Notes: generated from the letters alone by a model not told the origin. DNA of 64,000 bases from Nocardioides sp. SYSU D00065 (GCF_017916425.1 NZ_JAFMSX010000002.1:304413-368412); one strand, 5' to 3'; positions 15,177 to 24,338 are shown, counted from the first letter of the stretch. Numbers and translations: made by a program.

Positions 15177-15259
15177 TGAACCCCCGCCACCGCCGACTCG
15201 TGATCCCGGTGGCGCTGGGGACACTCATCCTCATCGTCGTCCTCGCCTCGGTCCTGTGA
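15176..15259 (+). CDS. 27-residue single-pass membrane protein
   Basis: A short open frame encodes MNPRHRRLVIPVALGTLI and nine further residues, ending in VLASVL. A positively charged N-terminus (four Arg/His in the first seven residues) is followed by one hydrophobic helix of about 20 residues. A -10 hexamer TAGACT sits 6 bases before the ATG, and the stop overlaps the GTG of the methyltransferase gene (GTGA at 15256-15259), so the frame is flanked by the same signals as genuine genes here. Its function is unknown. It might be a membrane peptide or mainly serve as a translated leader that couples expression of the next gene. Conservation in relatives would decide whether it is a real protein. 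Confidence 0.6.
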   Translation: MNPRHRRLVIPVALGTLILIVVLASVL

Positions 15260-16476
15260 GCGCGGACCGGCTGGAGGGCGACGAGTGGGCGCGGTTGCGA
15301 GCCGCGGTGCTCGACGCGGACCGCCTGGTGCGCGCACTGGCCAGCGGTCGCCGCAAGGGGCAGCCGGCGCCGGTGGTGGCGGGCCGTGAGGTCCGGCGCG
15401 TCGAGGCACGGGTCGTCGACCTGCGCGCCGGACGCCACCTGCAGGTGACGTCGTACGACGACACCCAGGCACACACCGCCAACCACCTGATCGGTGACGC
15501 CGCCGACGCCGCGGTGGACGCCCTGCTCGCGCAGCCCTTCGCCAACTGGCACGTCGACACCGCCACCGAGACCCTCCAGCTGCGGGTGACGAAGAAAGGC
15601 GCGGCGCTGCTGCACACCTCGGCCCGCACGGTGCCGGCCGAGGTGTCGCGTGACCACGACCGCGCCAAGGACCGGCTGCTCGCCGAGGACGACCCGGTGC
15701 TGGTCGCGCTGGGCATCAGCGACGCGCACGGACGGGTGAAACCGACCCGGCAGGCCAAGTACCGCCAGGTCGAGGAGTTCCTGCGGCTCCTCGACGCCAG
15801 TCTCACCGAGGCGATGTCGCAGGGACTCGTGCGCACGCCCTCCGAGCAGGATCCGCTGCGGGTCGTCGACCTCGGCTGCGGCAACGCCTACCTGACCTTC
15901 GCCGCCCACGCGTTCCTCAGCCGCCGGCTCCCGGTGCGGATGACCGGCGTGGACGTCAAGCAGCAGTCCGCCGACCACAACTCCGAGGTCGCAGCCGGCC
16001 TGGGCATCGACGCCGACTTCGTGGTCGGCACCATCCAGGACGCGCGGCTGGAGCGTCCGCCCGACGTCGTGCTGGCCCTGCACGCCTGCGACACCGCCAC
16101 CGACGACGCGCTGGCTCGGGCGCTGGACTGGCAGGCCTCGCTCGTGCTGGCGGCGCCGTGCTGCCACCACGACATCGCGGCCCAGCTGCGCGCGGCCCCG
16201 GCGCCGGAGCCGTACGCGCTGCTGACGCGCTACGGCATCCTGCGCGAACGGTTCGCCGACACCCTCACCGACGCCCTGCGCGCCTCGCTCCTGCGGCGCG
16301 AGGGCTACCGCGTCGACGTGGTCGAGTTCGTCGAGAGCGCGCACACGCCCCGCAACACCCTCCTGCGCGCCGTGCGGACCGGCGCCGCTGGCGCGGACGC
16401 GGCGCGGGAGTACGACGACCTGCTGGCGCAGTGGGGCGTGCGCCCGCGCCTCGGGGAGCTGCTGCACCGTGGCTGA
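15256..16476 (+). CDS. SAM-dependent methyltransferase, METTL25/Methyltransf_32 type
   Basis: The protein has 406 residues from the GTG at 15256. The C-terminal half holds a class I methyltransferase fold: motif I is VVDLGCGNAYLTF (about residues 204-216), the acidic loop is GVDVKQQ, and then come LALHACDTATDDAL and the characteristic APCCHHD. This Cys-Cys-His-His motif and the HACD segment are typical of the METTL25/RRNAD1-like group. The N-terminal 190 residues are a separate, mostly helical domain with basic patches. The substrate, possibly an RNA or protein, is not known. The gene is coupled to the 27-residue membrane protein upstream and overlaps the following secreted protein gene by 8 bases. 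Confidence 0.82.
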   Translation: MSADRLEGDEWARLRAAVLDADRLVRALASGRRKGQPAPVVAGREVRRVEARVVDLRAGRHLQVTSYDDTQAHTANHLIGDAADAAVDALLAQPFANWHVDTATETLQLRVTKKGAALLHTSARTVPAEVSRDHDRAKDRLLAEDDPVLVALGISDAHGRVKPTRQAKYRQVEEFLRLLDASLTEAMSQGLVRTPSEQDPLRVVDLGCGNAYLTFAAHAFLSRRLPVRMTGVDVKQQSADHNSEVAAGLGIDADFVVGTIQDARLERPPDVVLALHACDTATDDALARALDWQASLVLAAPCCHHDIAAQLRAAPAPEPYALLTRYGILRERFADTLTDALRASLLRREGYRVDVVEFVESAHTPRNTLLRAVRTGAAGADAAREYDDLLAQWGVRPRLGELLHRG

Positions 16477-17341
16477 CGCGCGCCGGCTCGCCGTCGGTGC
16501 GTGCGTCGCGCTGCCGTTCCTGCTCGGCGCGGCGGCCGGCGGACCCGGGCCCGACGACCGCCCGGCCTTCCGCTTCAACGATCCCGAGATCGTCGAGTCG
16601 AGCGGCCTCGTCGTGACCGGCCGGCACGTGGTCACGACCAACGACTCCGGCGACTCGGCGCGGGTGTTCACCGTCGATCCGGGCACCGGTGACACGGTCG
16701 GGGTCACCACCTGGGCCGGCGAGACGACCGACGTGGAGGCCCTCGCGCCGGCGGGACCCGGACACGTGTGGGTCGCCGACATCGGCGACAACCGGCACGC
16801 CCGCGAGTCGGTGCAGGTGCTGCGGGTCCCGGTAGGCGCCGGCGACCTCCACGCCACGCCGGCGTCGTACGAGCTCGCCTATCCCGACGGAGCGCGGGAC
16901 GCCGAGGCGCTGGTGGCTCACCCCCTGACGGGCCGGCTGTACGTGATCACCAAGGGCGTCTTCTCCGGCACGGTGTACGCCGCCCCGCCACGTCTCCAGC
17001 CCGGGCGCGTGAACCGGCTGACGGAGGTCGCCGGCGCCCCGGGGATGGTGACCGACGCCGTCTTCTCCGCGGGCGGCGGAGGTGTCGTGCTGCGCACCTA
17101 CTCCAGCGCCCACCTCGTGTCGTTCCCGTCCTGGCAGCCGCTGACGTCGTGGGACCTGCCCGAGCAGGACCAGGGCGAGGGCGTCGCGCTGGACGCGGGC
17201 GAGCTGCTGGTCAGCACGGAGGGGGCGCGCTCGCAGGTGCTGCGGGTCGACCTGCCCGACGCGGCCGTGGCGGCCGACCTGCGCTCGCCCGCGTGGACCG
17301 CCCTGCGCTGGCTCGCGACCGCTCGCGGGCTCCCGTTCTAG
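16469..17341 (+). CDS. Secreted beta-propeller-like protein
   Basis: The protein has 290 residues starting at the GTG at 16469, 8 bases inside the upstream gene. A short N-terminal hydrophobic segment (LAVGACVALPFLLGAAAGG) is a likely signal peptide or anchor. The rest is beta-rich and contains repeated phrases such as ESSGLVVTGRHVVTTNDSGD, VEALAPAGPGHVWVADIGDN and ALVAHPLTGRLYVITKG, which are typical of blades in SMP-30/NHL-like propellers. No catalytic residues are recognisable. It may sense or bind an extracytoplasmic ligand, and its link to the methyltransferase gene is by position only. Confidence 0.65.
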   Translation: MADARRLAVGACVALPFLLGAAAGGPGPDDRPAFRFNDPEIVESSGLVVTGRHVVTTNDSGDSARVFTVDPGTGDTVGVTTWAGETTDVEALAPAGPGHVWVADIGDNRHARESVQVLRVPVGAGDLHATPASYELAYPDGARDAEALVAHPLTGRLYVITKGVFSGTVYAAPPRLQPGRVNRLTEVAGAPGMVTDAVFSAGGGGVVLRTYSSAHLVSFPSWQPLTSWDLPEQDQGEGVALDAGELLVSTEGARSQVLRVDLPDAAVAADLRSPAWTALRWLATARGLPF

Positions 17342-17377
17342 GCGAGCGCCGCGTCGTCCTCGGAGGTCTCCCACACG

Positions 17378-18154
17378 TCAGGACCGGTGGACCTTGTGTG
17401 CCGCTGCCTGGGCACGCGGCTTGATGACCAGCTCGTCGATGTCGACGTGCGAGGGCCGGGTGGCCACCCACGCGATGGCGTCCGCCACGTCCTCGGCCAG
17501 CAGGGGCTGGTCCACGCCGGCGTACACGGCGGCGGCCTTGTCGCGGTCCCCGCCGTAGCGCACGAGGGAGAACTCCTCGGTCTGCACCATGCCGGGGGCC
17601 ACCTCGCTGATCCGGATCGGCTCGCCGTTCAGCTCGAGCCGCAGCGTCTCCGTCACGACTCGCACGGCGTGCTTGGCCGCGGTGTACCCGCCCCCGCCCT
17701 CGTACGCCCAGCGACCGGCCGTCGAGCCGACATTGACGACCAGCCCGTCCCCGCTGGCGCGCAGGGCGGGCAGCAGCGCCTTGGTGACGCGCACCAGGCC
17801 CAGCACGTTGAGGTCGTACATCGAGCGCCAGGCCTCGATGTCGGCGGAGTCCACCCGGTCGACCCCGACGGCGCCGCCGGCGTTGTTGACGAGCACGTGC
17901 AGGGTCGGCACCGCCGCGGCCAGGGCGTCGACGGAGTCGGAGTCTGTGACGTCGCAGGTGACGGCCTGGCCGCCGATCTCCGCGGCCAGCTCCTCGATCC
18001 GGTCGGTGCGCCGGGCGGCACACACGACGTGGAAGCCGCGCGCCGCCAGCGCCCGCGCGGTCGCGGCGCCGATGCCGCTGGACGCGCCGGTGACGACGGC
18101 GGTGCGGAGCTGGGTGCTGTCCTGGGTGCTGTCCTGGGGCTGGTCCTGGGTCAT
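17378..18154 (-). CDS. Short-chain dehydrogenase/reductase
   Basis: This classical SDR has 258 residues. The cofactor loop is VVTGASSGIGAATA (about residues 20-33), the NNAG motif is VLVNNAGGAVG, the catalytic Ser lies in NVGSTAG, and the Tyr/Lys pair lies in YTAAKHAVR. An Arg after the second beta strand (AARRTDR) suggests NADP preference. The sequence resembles YdfG-type serine/3-hydroxy acid dehydrogenases, but the substrate is not fixed. The ATG at 18154 is preferred over more upstream frames because the true N-terminus of the family begins shortly before the TGASSG motif. It is divergent from the RNase HI gene, with 25 bases between the starts. Confidence 0.88.
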   Translation of the reverse strand: MTQDQPQDSTQDSTQLRTAVVTGASSGIGAATARALAARGFHVVCAARRTDRIEELAAEIGGQAVTCDVTDSDSVDALAAAVPTLHVLVNNAGGAVGVDRVDSADIEAWRSMYDLNVLGLVRVTKALLPALRASGDGLVVNVGSTAGRWAYEGGGGYTAAKHAVRVVTETLRLELNGEPIRISEVAPGMVQTEEFSLVRYGGDRDKAAAVYAGVDQPLLAEDVADAIAWVATRPSHVDIDELVIKPRAQAAAHKVHRS

Positions 18155-18179
18155 GCGCCCATCCTGCCAAGATGTCCCG

Positions 18180-19070
18180 GTGATCATCGCGGCGGCTGAC
18201 GGCTCGGCACTCGGCAACCCCGGCCCGGCGGGCTGGGCGTGGTACGTCGACGACGACTGCTGGGCCTCCGGCGGCTGGCCGCACGGCACCAACAACATGG
18301 GTGAGCTGATGGCGGTGCTCGACCTGCTCCAGCAGACCGCACACCTCGACGACGAGCTGCGCGTCTACTGCGACAGCACCTACGTCATCAACACCGTCAC
18401 CAAGTGGATGGCCGGGTGGAAGCGGCGCGGCTGGCGCAAGGGCGACGGCAAGCCGGTGATGAACGTCGAGCTGGTCAAGGGCCTCGACGCGGCGATGCAG
18501 GGCCGCCGCGTCGACTTCGTCTGGGTCAAGGGCCACGCCGGTCACCCCCTCAACGAGGCCGCCGACCGGCTCGCCAACGCCGCCGCCGTCGCCTTCCGCG
18601 AGGGTCGCTCGCCCGAGCCGGGGCCGGGCATGCCGGACAGCACGGTGGCCCACCCGGCGGCGAGCGTCGGTCAGGTCGAGGCGGAGCCCGACCTGTTCAC
18701 GGGAGCGCTCGGAGTCGAGGAGACGGCGGCCACGCCCACCGACGAGGAGCACGTCGTCGCGATGGAGCGGGCGCTGCTCACCGACGAGGTGCGCGCGGAC
18801 CCGGCCGCCCTCGCCGCGCTGCTCCACCCCGACTGGCGCGAGGTCGGGCGCTCGGGACGGCTGCGGACCCGCGAGGAGCTCCTCGACGAGGCCGCGCCGG
18901 TGGGCAGGGTCGACGTGGAGGTGCTGTCCGCCGACCGGCTCCGCGACGACACGATCCTGCTGCTGTGGCGCACGGCGGGCGACGGGCGGTCGACGGTGCA
19001 CAGCACCGTGTGGGTGCGCACCGGTGGCCGGTGGCAGGCGCGGTTCCACCAGGAGACCGACGAGGCCTGA
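18180..19070 (+). CDS. RNase HI fused to an NTF2/SnoaL-like domain
   Basis: The protein has 296 residues from the GTG at 18180. Residues 1-140 are a type 1 RNase H, which cuts the RNA strand of RNA-DNA hybrids. All four acidic catalytic residues are present: Asp in [12 protein letters not shown], Glu in [10 protein letters not shown], Asp in YCDSTYVIN, and Asp in [10 protein letters not shown] disordered linker (about 143-185) leads to a C-terminal domain of about 110 residues ([20 protein letters not shown], then RWQARFHQE) that looks like a DUF4440/SnoaL-type NTF2 fold. Start choice: the catalytic Asp lies only seven residues from this GTG, as usual in the family. The role of the extra domain is unknown. 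Confidence 0.85.
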   Translation: MIIAAADGSALGNPGPAGWAWYVDDDCWASGGWPHGTNNMGELMAVLDLLQQTAHLDDELRVYCDSTYVINTVTKWMAGWKRRGWRKGDGKPVMNVELVKGLDAAMQGRRVDFVWVKGHAGHPLNEAADRLANAAAVAFREGRSPEPGPGMPDSTVAHPAASVGQVEAEPDLFTGALGVEETAATPTDEEHVVAMERALLTDEVRADPAALAALLHPDWREVGRSGRLRTREELLDEAAPVGRVDVEVLSADRLRDDTILLLWRTAGDGRSTVHSTVWVRTGGRWQARFHQETDEA

Positions 19071-19108
19071 GCTGGGACCGCCCATCCGGGCCGTGGCACA
19101 CTTCCCCG

Positions 19109-19477
19109 ATGCCTCCCGCGAAGCTCGCCGCAGCTGCAGCGCTCCTGGGCGGTGCGCTGTGGATCCTGTACGCCCTGCTCGGCGGTGGCGACGACCCCGT
19201 CCCCAGCGCGCTGCACCTCCTCGGGTTGGGCTGCCTGCTCGTCGCCGCCGGTGCCTTCGGCACGACCCTGGTCAGGAGCGACGCCCTGGCGATGCGCATC
19301 TTCGTCGGCTTCGCCTCCGCGCTGCTGGCGCTGTCGCTCGTCGAGGCGTTCCGCCAGCCCGACAACGCGTGGTACGACGGCTGCTGGGGCATCGCGGCGG
19401 TCCTGCTCGGCGGCTACGGCCTGCGGCGCACGCGTGGCGGCTCTCGACGTACCGCCACCGGCGCGCACGCACGCTGA
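19109..19477 (+). CDS. Small integral membrane protein
   Basis: The protein has 122 residues with four predicted helices (about residues 5-26, 32-53, 62-82 and 89-105), composed mainly of Ala, Leu and Gly, and a basic C-terminal tail ([17 protein letters not shown]) that should be cytoplasmic. There is no recognised family and no catalytic motif. It starts 38 bases after the RNase HI gene and ends about 100 bases before mshA, in the same direction. Compared with the other genes here it is only moderately certain to be real, but the hydrophobic pattern is regular and the frame uses high-GC codons as its neighbours do. Confidence 0.65.
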   Translation: MPPAKLAAAAALLGGALWILYALLGGGDDPVPSALHLLGLGCLLVAAGAFGTTLVRSDALAMRIFVGFASALLALSLVEAFRQPDNAWYDGCWGIAAVLLGGYGLRRTRGGSRRTATGAHAR

Positions 19478-19581
19478 CCTCACCCCTGGGGACGCCCCGG
19501 CGTCGCGTCCGGGAATCCCGGGTGGTGCCGCCGCGTTGTGCCGGGGTGCCTGCTGGAGGCACGAGGACGAAGGGAACGCCG

Positions 19582-20844
19582 TTGGGTGAGCGGGTGGCGA
19601 TGATCAGCCTCCACACCTCCCCCCTGGACCAGCCGGGCACGGGGGACGCCGGGGGCATGAACGTCTACGTCATCGAGCTGTCCAAGCGGCTGGCGGCGCA
19701 GGGGATCGACGTCGACGTGTTCACCCGGGCCACCTCCTCCGCGCTGCCGCAGGTCGTCGAGGCCGCGGACGGCGTGCTCGTGCGACACGTCGCCGCCGGC
19801 CCGTTCGAGGGGTTGAGCAAGGCCGAGCTGCCGGGCCAGCTGTGCACCTTCGCGCGCGAGGTGCTGCGCACCGAGGCCATGCAGCCGCTCGGCCACTACG
19901 ACGCGGTGCACTCCCACTACTGGCTGTCCGGGCAGGTCGGCGCGCTGGCCCGCGACCGGTGGAACGTGCCGCTGGTGCACTCGATGCACACGATGGCCAA
20001 GGTCAAGAACGAGGCGCTCGCCCGAGGCGACGCCCCCGAGCCGGTCTCGCGGGTCATCGGTGAGGAGCAGGTGGTCGAGGCCGCGGACCTGCTCGTGGCC
20101 AACACCGACACCGAGGCACGCCAGCTCGTCGAGCTCTACGGTGCCAGCCCGGACGCCGTCGAGGTGATCCACCCCGGGGTCGACCTCTCGGTCTTCACCC
20201 CGCGCAGCCGCGCCGAGGCCCGCCGTGAGCTGGGCCTGCCCGAGGACGCGGTCGTGCTGCTCTTCGCCGGTCGCATCCAGCCGCTCAAGGCGCCCGACGT
20301 GCTGCTGCGCGCGGTCGCTGTCCTGCTGGAGCAGGACCCGTCGCTGCGCCACCGGCTCGTCGTACCCGTCGTGGGCGGGCCCTCCGGATCCGGCCTGGAG
20401 CACCCGACCGCCCTGGCCGACCTCGCCGCCGACCTCGGCATCGAGGACGTCGTCCGCTTCGTCCCGCCCGTCACCCAGCCCGAGCTGGCCGTGTGGGCGG
20501 CGGCGGCCACGGCCGTGGCGGTGCCGTCGTACAACGAGTCCTTCGGCCTGGTCGCGGTCGAGGCGCAGGCCACCGGGACGCCCGTCGTGGCCGCCTCGGT
20601 CGGCGGTCTGACCACGGTGGTGCGCGACGAGGTGAGCGGACTGCTCGTCGCCACCCACGAGCCCCGCGACTGGGCAGCCAGCCTGCGCCGTCTGGTCGAC
20701 GACCCGGCGCTCGCCGAGCGGCTCGGCCGTGGCGCGGTCGCGCACGCGCAGGAGTTCTCCTGGGAGCGCACCGCCGAGCGCACCCTCGCCGCCTACGAGC
20801 GGGCCGGCAGCCGGATGCTCGAGGCCGGCTCCGTGGTGGGATGA
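19582..20844 (+). CDS. mshA: D-inositol-3-phosphate glycosyltransferase (mycothiol synthesis)
   Basis: MshA joins UDP-GlcNAc to 1L-myo-inositol 1-phosphate, the first step of mycothiol, the main low-molecular-weight thiol of actinobacteria. The protein has 420 residues. The hallmark N-terminus [20 protein letters not shown] is present. The GT-B second domain follows, with [19 protein letters not shown] and the donor-site [21 protein letters not shown] choose the TTG at 19582, which has GAAGGGA as ribosome-binding site about 7 bases upstream. GTG 19594 and ATG 19600 are alternatives. It is followed by the YbjN gene after 4 bases, an arrangement common in actinobacteria. The 104 bases before it show no clear promoter. 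Confidence 0.95.
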   Translation: MGERVAMISLHTSPLDQPGTGDAGGMNVYVIELSKRLAAQGIDVDVFTRATSSALPQVVEAADGVLVRHVAAGPFEGLSKAELPGQLCTFAREVLRTEAMQPLGHYDAVHSHYWLSGQVGALARDRWNVPLVHSMHTMAKVKNEALARGDAPEPVSRVIGEEQVVEAADLLVANTDTEARQLVELYGASPDAVEVIHPGVDLSVFTPRSRAEARRELGLPEDAVVLLFAGRIQPLKAPDVLLRAVAVLLEQDPSLRHRLVVPVVGGPSGSGLEHPTALADLAADLGIEDVVRFVPPVTQPELAVWAAAATAVAVPSYNESFGLVAVEAQATGTPVVAASVGGLTTVVRDEVSGLLVATHEPRDWAASLRRLVDDPALAERLGRGAVAHAQEFSWERTAERTLAAYERAGSRMLEAGSVVG

Positions 20845-20848
20845 GCGC

Positions 20849-21346
20849 ATGACCGCCGTCGACACCGTGCGCGCCTACCTCCGCGACAACGGCATCGAGC
20901 ACCAGGAGACCTCGCGTGAGGGCGTCGAAGGCGCGAGCTTCTCACTGACCCTGCCGGGGGAGAAGAAGCTGCAGACCCCCGTGCGCCTCGACGTCGGGCC
21001 GCACGCGCTGGGCGTGCACGCCTTCGTGTGCCGCAACCCCGACGAGAACCACGCCCGCGTCTACCGATGGCTGCTCGAGCGCAACCTGCGGATGTACGCC
21101 GTCTCCTTCGCCGTCGACCGCGACGGGGACATCTACCTCGAGGCCAGGCTGCCGCTGGCCTCGGTGGACGCCGAGGAGCTCGACCGGGTCCTGGGCTCGG
21201 TGCTCGCCAACGCCGACGAGTCCTTCAACGCCATCCTCGAGCTCGGCTTCGCCTCCTCGATCCGCAAGGAGTGGGAGTGGCGCATCTCGCGCGGCGAGTC
21301 GACCCGCAACCTCGAGGCGTTCCGCGGCTGGCTCGAGTCGTCCTGA
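20849..21346 (+). CDS. YbjN domain-containing protein
   Basis: The protein has 165 residues of the YbjN family, whose fold resembles type III secretion chaperones and whose biochemical role is still unclear. Typical phrases are ARVYRWLLERNLRMYAVSFA and GDIYLEARLPLASVDAEELD. It begins with ATG at 20849, 4 bases after the mshA stop, and is therefore expected to be co-transcribed with it. The mshA-YbjN pairing is widespread in actinobacteria, often followed by gpmA, which here lies 4 kb away. There is no signal peptide. Confidence 0.85.
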   Translation: MTAVDTVRAYLRDNGIEHQETSREGVEGASFSLTLPGEKKLQTPVRLDVGPHALGVHAFVCRNPDENHARVYRWLLERNLRMYAVSFAVDRDGDIYLEARLPLASVDAEELDRVLGSVLANADESFNAILELGFASSIRKEWEWRISRGESTRNLEAFRGWLESS

Positions 21347-21384
21347 CCCGCGCCTGAGCTCTCCCCGCCGCTCCTGATCAACGC

Positions 21385-22299
21385 TCAGCCGGCTGAGGCT
21401 GCCGGCTTGCGCCGCGTCATCAGCACGCCGACGATCGCCAGCGCGCCACCGACGAAGGTCAGCGTGGGCGGCACCTCGTCGATGGTCAGCCACGCGATCA
21501 GCGTCGCGATGCCGGGCACCAGGAAGGTCGTCAGCGAGAGCGCCCCCGCGTCGGTGTGGGTCAGCGCGTAGGCCCAGGTGGTGAACGCGACCGCCGTCGG
21601 CAGCACGCCGAGGTACACGATCCACCACAGCTCGGCGCCGCCGCCGGCCACGATGCCCGGCAGGTCGGCGGAGAACGGCAGGCAGGTGGCCGCGCCCATC
21701 AGGAACGACACCAGGACGACCTGGACCGACGGGAGGCGGCGCAGCAGCACCTTCTGCGTCAGCACGCCGACGGCGTACATGGCCGCCGCGACGAGCACCA
21801 GGAGCACCCCCAGCAGGCTGGCGTCGGCGTCGGTCGACGAGCCGCGCGCGATCACCGCGACCCCGGCGAACCCGACCACCATGCCGCCCAGCAGCCAGCC
21901 GTGCAGCCGCTCGCCGAAGAGCGGCACCGCCATGAGCGCCACGATCACCGGGCCGATCTGGATGATCATCGCCGCCGTGCCGGCGTCGACGTGCCGCTCC
22001 CCGGCGTTGAGGGTGAGGTTGTACACCCCGAACCAGCCGATGCCGCCGACGGCGAGCAGCAGCCACTCCCGCGGCGTGGGACGCACCCACCCGCGACGCA
22101 GGACCAGCGGCAGCACGACCAGCGCAGCGACCAGGAGCCGGCCGGCGCCCAGCGCGCCCGGGCTGACGTCGTGCGCGACGTGCCGGATCACGACGAAGGC
22201 CGAGGCCCACATCGCCAGCGTGATCCCGCCGGCCGCCACGGGCAGCCAGGCGGGCGGTGCCGCGGTCTCGGCGGAACGGGGCTCGGTCGTCGTCGTCAC
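21385..22299 (-). CDS. EamA-family (DMT superfamily) transporter
   Basis: The protein has 304 residues with ten predicted membrane helices arranged as two EamA repeats (about residues 17-150 and 160-295). Markers include GALGAGRLLVAALVVLPLVL in the first half and YLGVLPTAVAFTTWAYALTH in the second. Members export or import amino acids, nucleosides and other small metabolites, and the substrate is not predictable. It starts at the GTG at 22299 with a TAGCCT hexamer (22306-22311, minus strand) 6 bases upstream, so it is probably leaderless. It is convergent with the YbjN gene. Confidence 0.88.
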   Translation of the reverse strand: MTTTTEPRSAETAAPPAWLPVAAGGITLAMWASAFVVIRHVAHDVSPGALGAGRLLVAALVVLPLVLRRGWVRPTPREWLLLAVGGIGWFGVYNLTLNAGERHVDAGTAAMIIQIGPVIVALMAVPLFGERLHGWLLGGMVVGFAGVAVIARGSSTDADASLLGVLLVLVAAAMYAVGVLTQKVLLRRLPSVQVVLVSFLMGAATCLPFSADLPGIVAGGGAELWWIVYLGVLPTAVAFTTWAYALTHTDAGALSLTTFLVPGIATLIAWLTIDEVPPTLTFVGGALAIVGVLMTRRKPAASAG

Positions 22300-22374
22300 G
22301 GGTCAAGGCTAGGTACGGTCATGACCGGCCCGCCAGCGCTTTTCGGACGCCGAACGGCGAGATCCCGCCGGGTG

Positions 22375-23052
22375 TCAGAGGTCGAGCTTGTAACCCAGGC
22401 CGCGCACCGTGACCAGGTACTTCGGCTCGCTGGGGTCGGGCTCGAGCTTGGCTCGCAGCCGCTTGACGTGGACGTCGAGCGTCTTGGTGTCCCCGACGTA
22501 GTCCGAGCCCCACACGCGGTCGATCAGCTGTCCCCGGGTGAGCACCCGGCCGGGGTTGCGCAGGAACATCTCCAGCAGCTCGAACTCCTTGAGCGGCAGG
22601 CGCTGCTCCGAGCCGTCGACGGTGACGACGTGGCGCTCCACGTCCATCCGCACCGGGCCGGCCTCGAGCGTGTCGGGCATCAGGTCCTGCTCCTGGCCGC
22701 GCCGCAGCACCGCCCGGATCCGGGCGACCAGCTCGCGGGGGGAGTACGGCTTGGTGACGTAGTCGTCGGCGCCGAGCTCCAGCCCGACCACCTTGTCGAC
22801 CTCGTCGTCCTTGGCGCTGACCATGATCACGGGCACCGACGACGACTGCCGGATCTGCCGGCACACCTCGGTGCCGGGCACGCCGGGCAGCATCAGGTCG
22901 AGGAGCACGATGTCGGGCCCGAACCGGTCGAACTCCGTCAGCGCCGTGTTGCCGTCGGCGGCGATGGCGACCTCGTAGCCCTCCTTGCGGAGCATGTAGG
23001 CCAGCGCGTCGCTGTAGCTCTCTTCGTCCTCGACGACGAGTACCCGGGTCAT
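22375..23052 (-). CDS. regX3: Two-component response regulator RegX3
   Basis: This OmpR/PhoB-type regulator has 225 residues. The receiver domain (1-120) has the acidic pair in VVEDEES, the phosphoacceptor Asp in IVLLDLMLPG (near residue 52) and the Lys in DYVTKPYSP. The winged-helix domain follows, with LKEFELLEMFLRNPGRVLTR, VDVHVKRLRAK-like and RGLGYKL motifs. It follows senX3 with a 4-base overlap and is divergent from phoU. This senX3-regX3-phoU arrangement matches the phosphate-starvation system of mycobacteria and Streptomyces phoR-phoP, so it should control high-affinity phosphate uptake and related genes. Confidence 0.93.
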   Translation of the reverse strand: MTRVLVVEDEESYSDALAYMLRKEGYEVAIAADGNTALTEFDRFGPDIVLLDLMLPGVPGTEVCRQIRQSSSVPVIMVSAKDDEVDKVVGLELGADDYVTKPYSPRELVARIRAVLRRGQEQDLMPDTLEAGPVRMDVERHVVTVDGSEQRLPLKEFELLEMFLRNPGRVLTRGQLIDRVWGSDYVGDTKTLDVHVKRLRAKLEPDPSEPKYLVTVRGLGYKLDL

Positions 23053-24287
23053 GCGGGCTCCTCCTGCTGTGTTCTCTGGGTGACGGTGCGGGTGACGGTC
23101 GCGGGCGTCGCAGGTACGACGACCTCGACCGGGCTGGTGCGGCTCGGGCCCTGCCCGGGGTCGGAGTTGCGGGGAAGCGTGAGCGTGAAGGTCGAGCCCT
23201 GGCCCTGGACCGACCACACGGAGATGTCGCCGCCGTGGGTGGCTGCGACGTGCTTGACGATGGACAGCCCGAGTCCGGTGCCGCCGGTGGAACGGTGGCG
23301 GGCCGGGTCGACGCGGTAGAAGCGCTCGAAGATGCGGTCGATGTCCTCGGCCGGGATGCCGATGCCCTGGTCGACCACGGAGACCTGCACCTGCTCGCCC
23401 TCGGAGCGGGTGGTGACCACGACGCGGGAGCCCGCGTCGGAGTAGGCGACCGCGTTGGCGACGAGGTTGCTGATCGCCGCGCCGATCTGCTCCTGGGAGC
23501 CGAAGACCTCCAGCCCGGGCTCCCCGCGCGACTCGACGGTGATCTGCTTGGCCGCCGCCTCCATGGCGCTGGTGTCGACCGCGGTGGCGACCGCGGCGTC
23601 GAGGTCGACCATCACCGGCATCTCCAGCGGGTCGTGGCCCTGCAGGCGGGACAGCTCGATGATCTGCTGGACCAGCTTGGCGAGGCGGTCGCTCTCGACC
23701 AGCATCCGGTTGGCGAAGCGCTGGACCGCCTCGGGGTCGTCGGCGGCGTCGGTGACCGCCTCGGCGAGCAGCCGGATCGCGCCGACCGGGGTCTTGAGCT
23801 CGTGGCTGACGTTGGCGACGAAGTCGCGGCGCACCGCCTCGACGCGGCGCTCGCGGGTGCGGTCCTCGACCAGTGCCAGCACCAGCCGCGCGCCCAGCGG
23901 CGCCACTCGAGCGGTGAGGGTGCGGGCGAACCCGCCGTCGGTCGCCGGCATGTCGAGGTCGCTCTCGCGGATCTGCCCGTCGCGCCGCACCTGCGAGATG
24001 ACGTCGAGCAGCTCGGGCACCACCACGGAGTTGCCGCGCACCAGCCCGAAGGCGTACGCCGGCGCGGACGCCTTCAGCACCTGGTCGGACTCGTCGACCA
24101 CGACCGCGCTCGAGCGCAGGATGCTCAGGACCGCGGCGACGCCGGCCTGGACGACGGGCTCCTCGACCTGCGGCAGCGTGTGTCTCTGGCGGTCGCTGAT
24201 GTGCCAGGCGAGCACGGCGCCACCCGCCACGATGGCCCCGATGATCGCGGCCAGACCAGCCTGCGTCGTCGGATCCACGCCCACCAT
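23049..24287 (-). CDS. senX3: Sensor histidine kinase SenX3
   Basis: The protein has 412 residues. An N-terminal membrane segment (LAAIIGAIVAGGAVLAW, about 11-28) is followed by a PAS-like sensing region, the phosphoacceptor His in NVSHELKTPVGAI (near residue 160), and a HATPase domain with NLVANAVAYS, VVDQGIGIPAEDIDRIFERF and STGGTGLGLSIVK. A Pro/Thr/Val-rich C-terminal tail of about 40 residues looks disordered. It phosphorylates RegX3 when phosphate is scarce and is normally held off by PhoU with the Pst transporter. The start ATG at 24287 faces phoU across a 112-base regulatory gap that contains PHO-box-like repeats. Confidence 0.93.
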   Translation of the reverse strand: MVGVDPTTQAGLAAIIGAIVAGGAVLAWHISDRQRHTLPQVEEPVVQAGVAAVLSILRSSAVVVDESDQVLKASAPAYAFGLVRGNSVVVPELLDVISQVRRDGQIRESDLDMPATDGGFARTLTARVAPLGARLVLALVEDRTRERRVEAVRRDFVANVSHELKTPVGAIRLLAEAVTDAADDPEAVQRFANRMLVESDRLAKLVQQIIELSRLQGHDPLEMPVMVDLDAAVATAVDTSAMEAAAKQITVESRGEPGLEVFGSQEQIGAAISNLVANAVAYSDAGSRVVVTTRSEGEQVQVSVVDQGIGIPAEDIDRIFERFYRVDPARHRSTGGTGLGLSIVKHVAATHGGDISVWSVQGQGSTFTLTLPRNSDPGQGPSRTSPVEVVVPATPATVTRTVTQRTQQEEPA

Positions 24288-24338
24288 CGTACGCACCGCC
24301 CACCCTTGGCCAGTCCCAGTGGACGAGGGGCGCCGAGT

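Noticed and set aside
21384..21397. Perfect 14-base palindrome CTCAGCCGGCTGAG as a terminator
   Set aside because: It overlaps the stop and last codons of the EamA gene and has no loop, so it cannot form a useful hairpin. It is probably chance.
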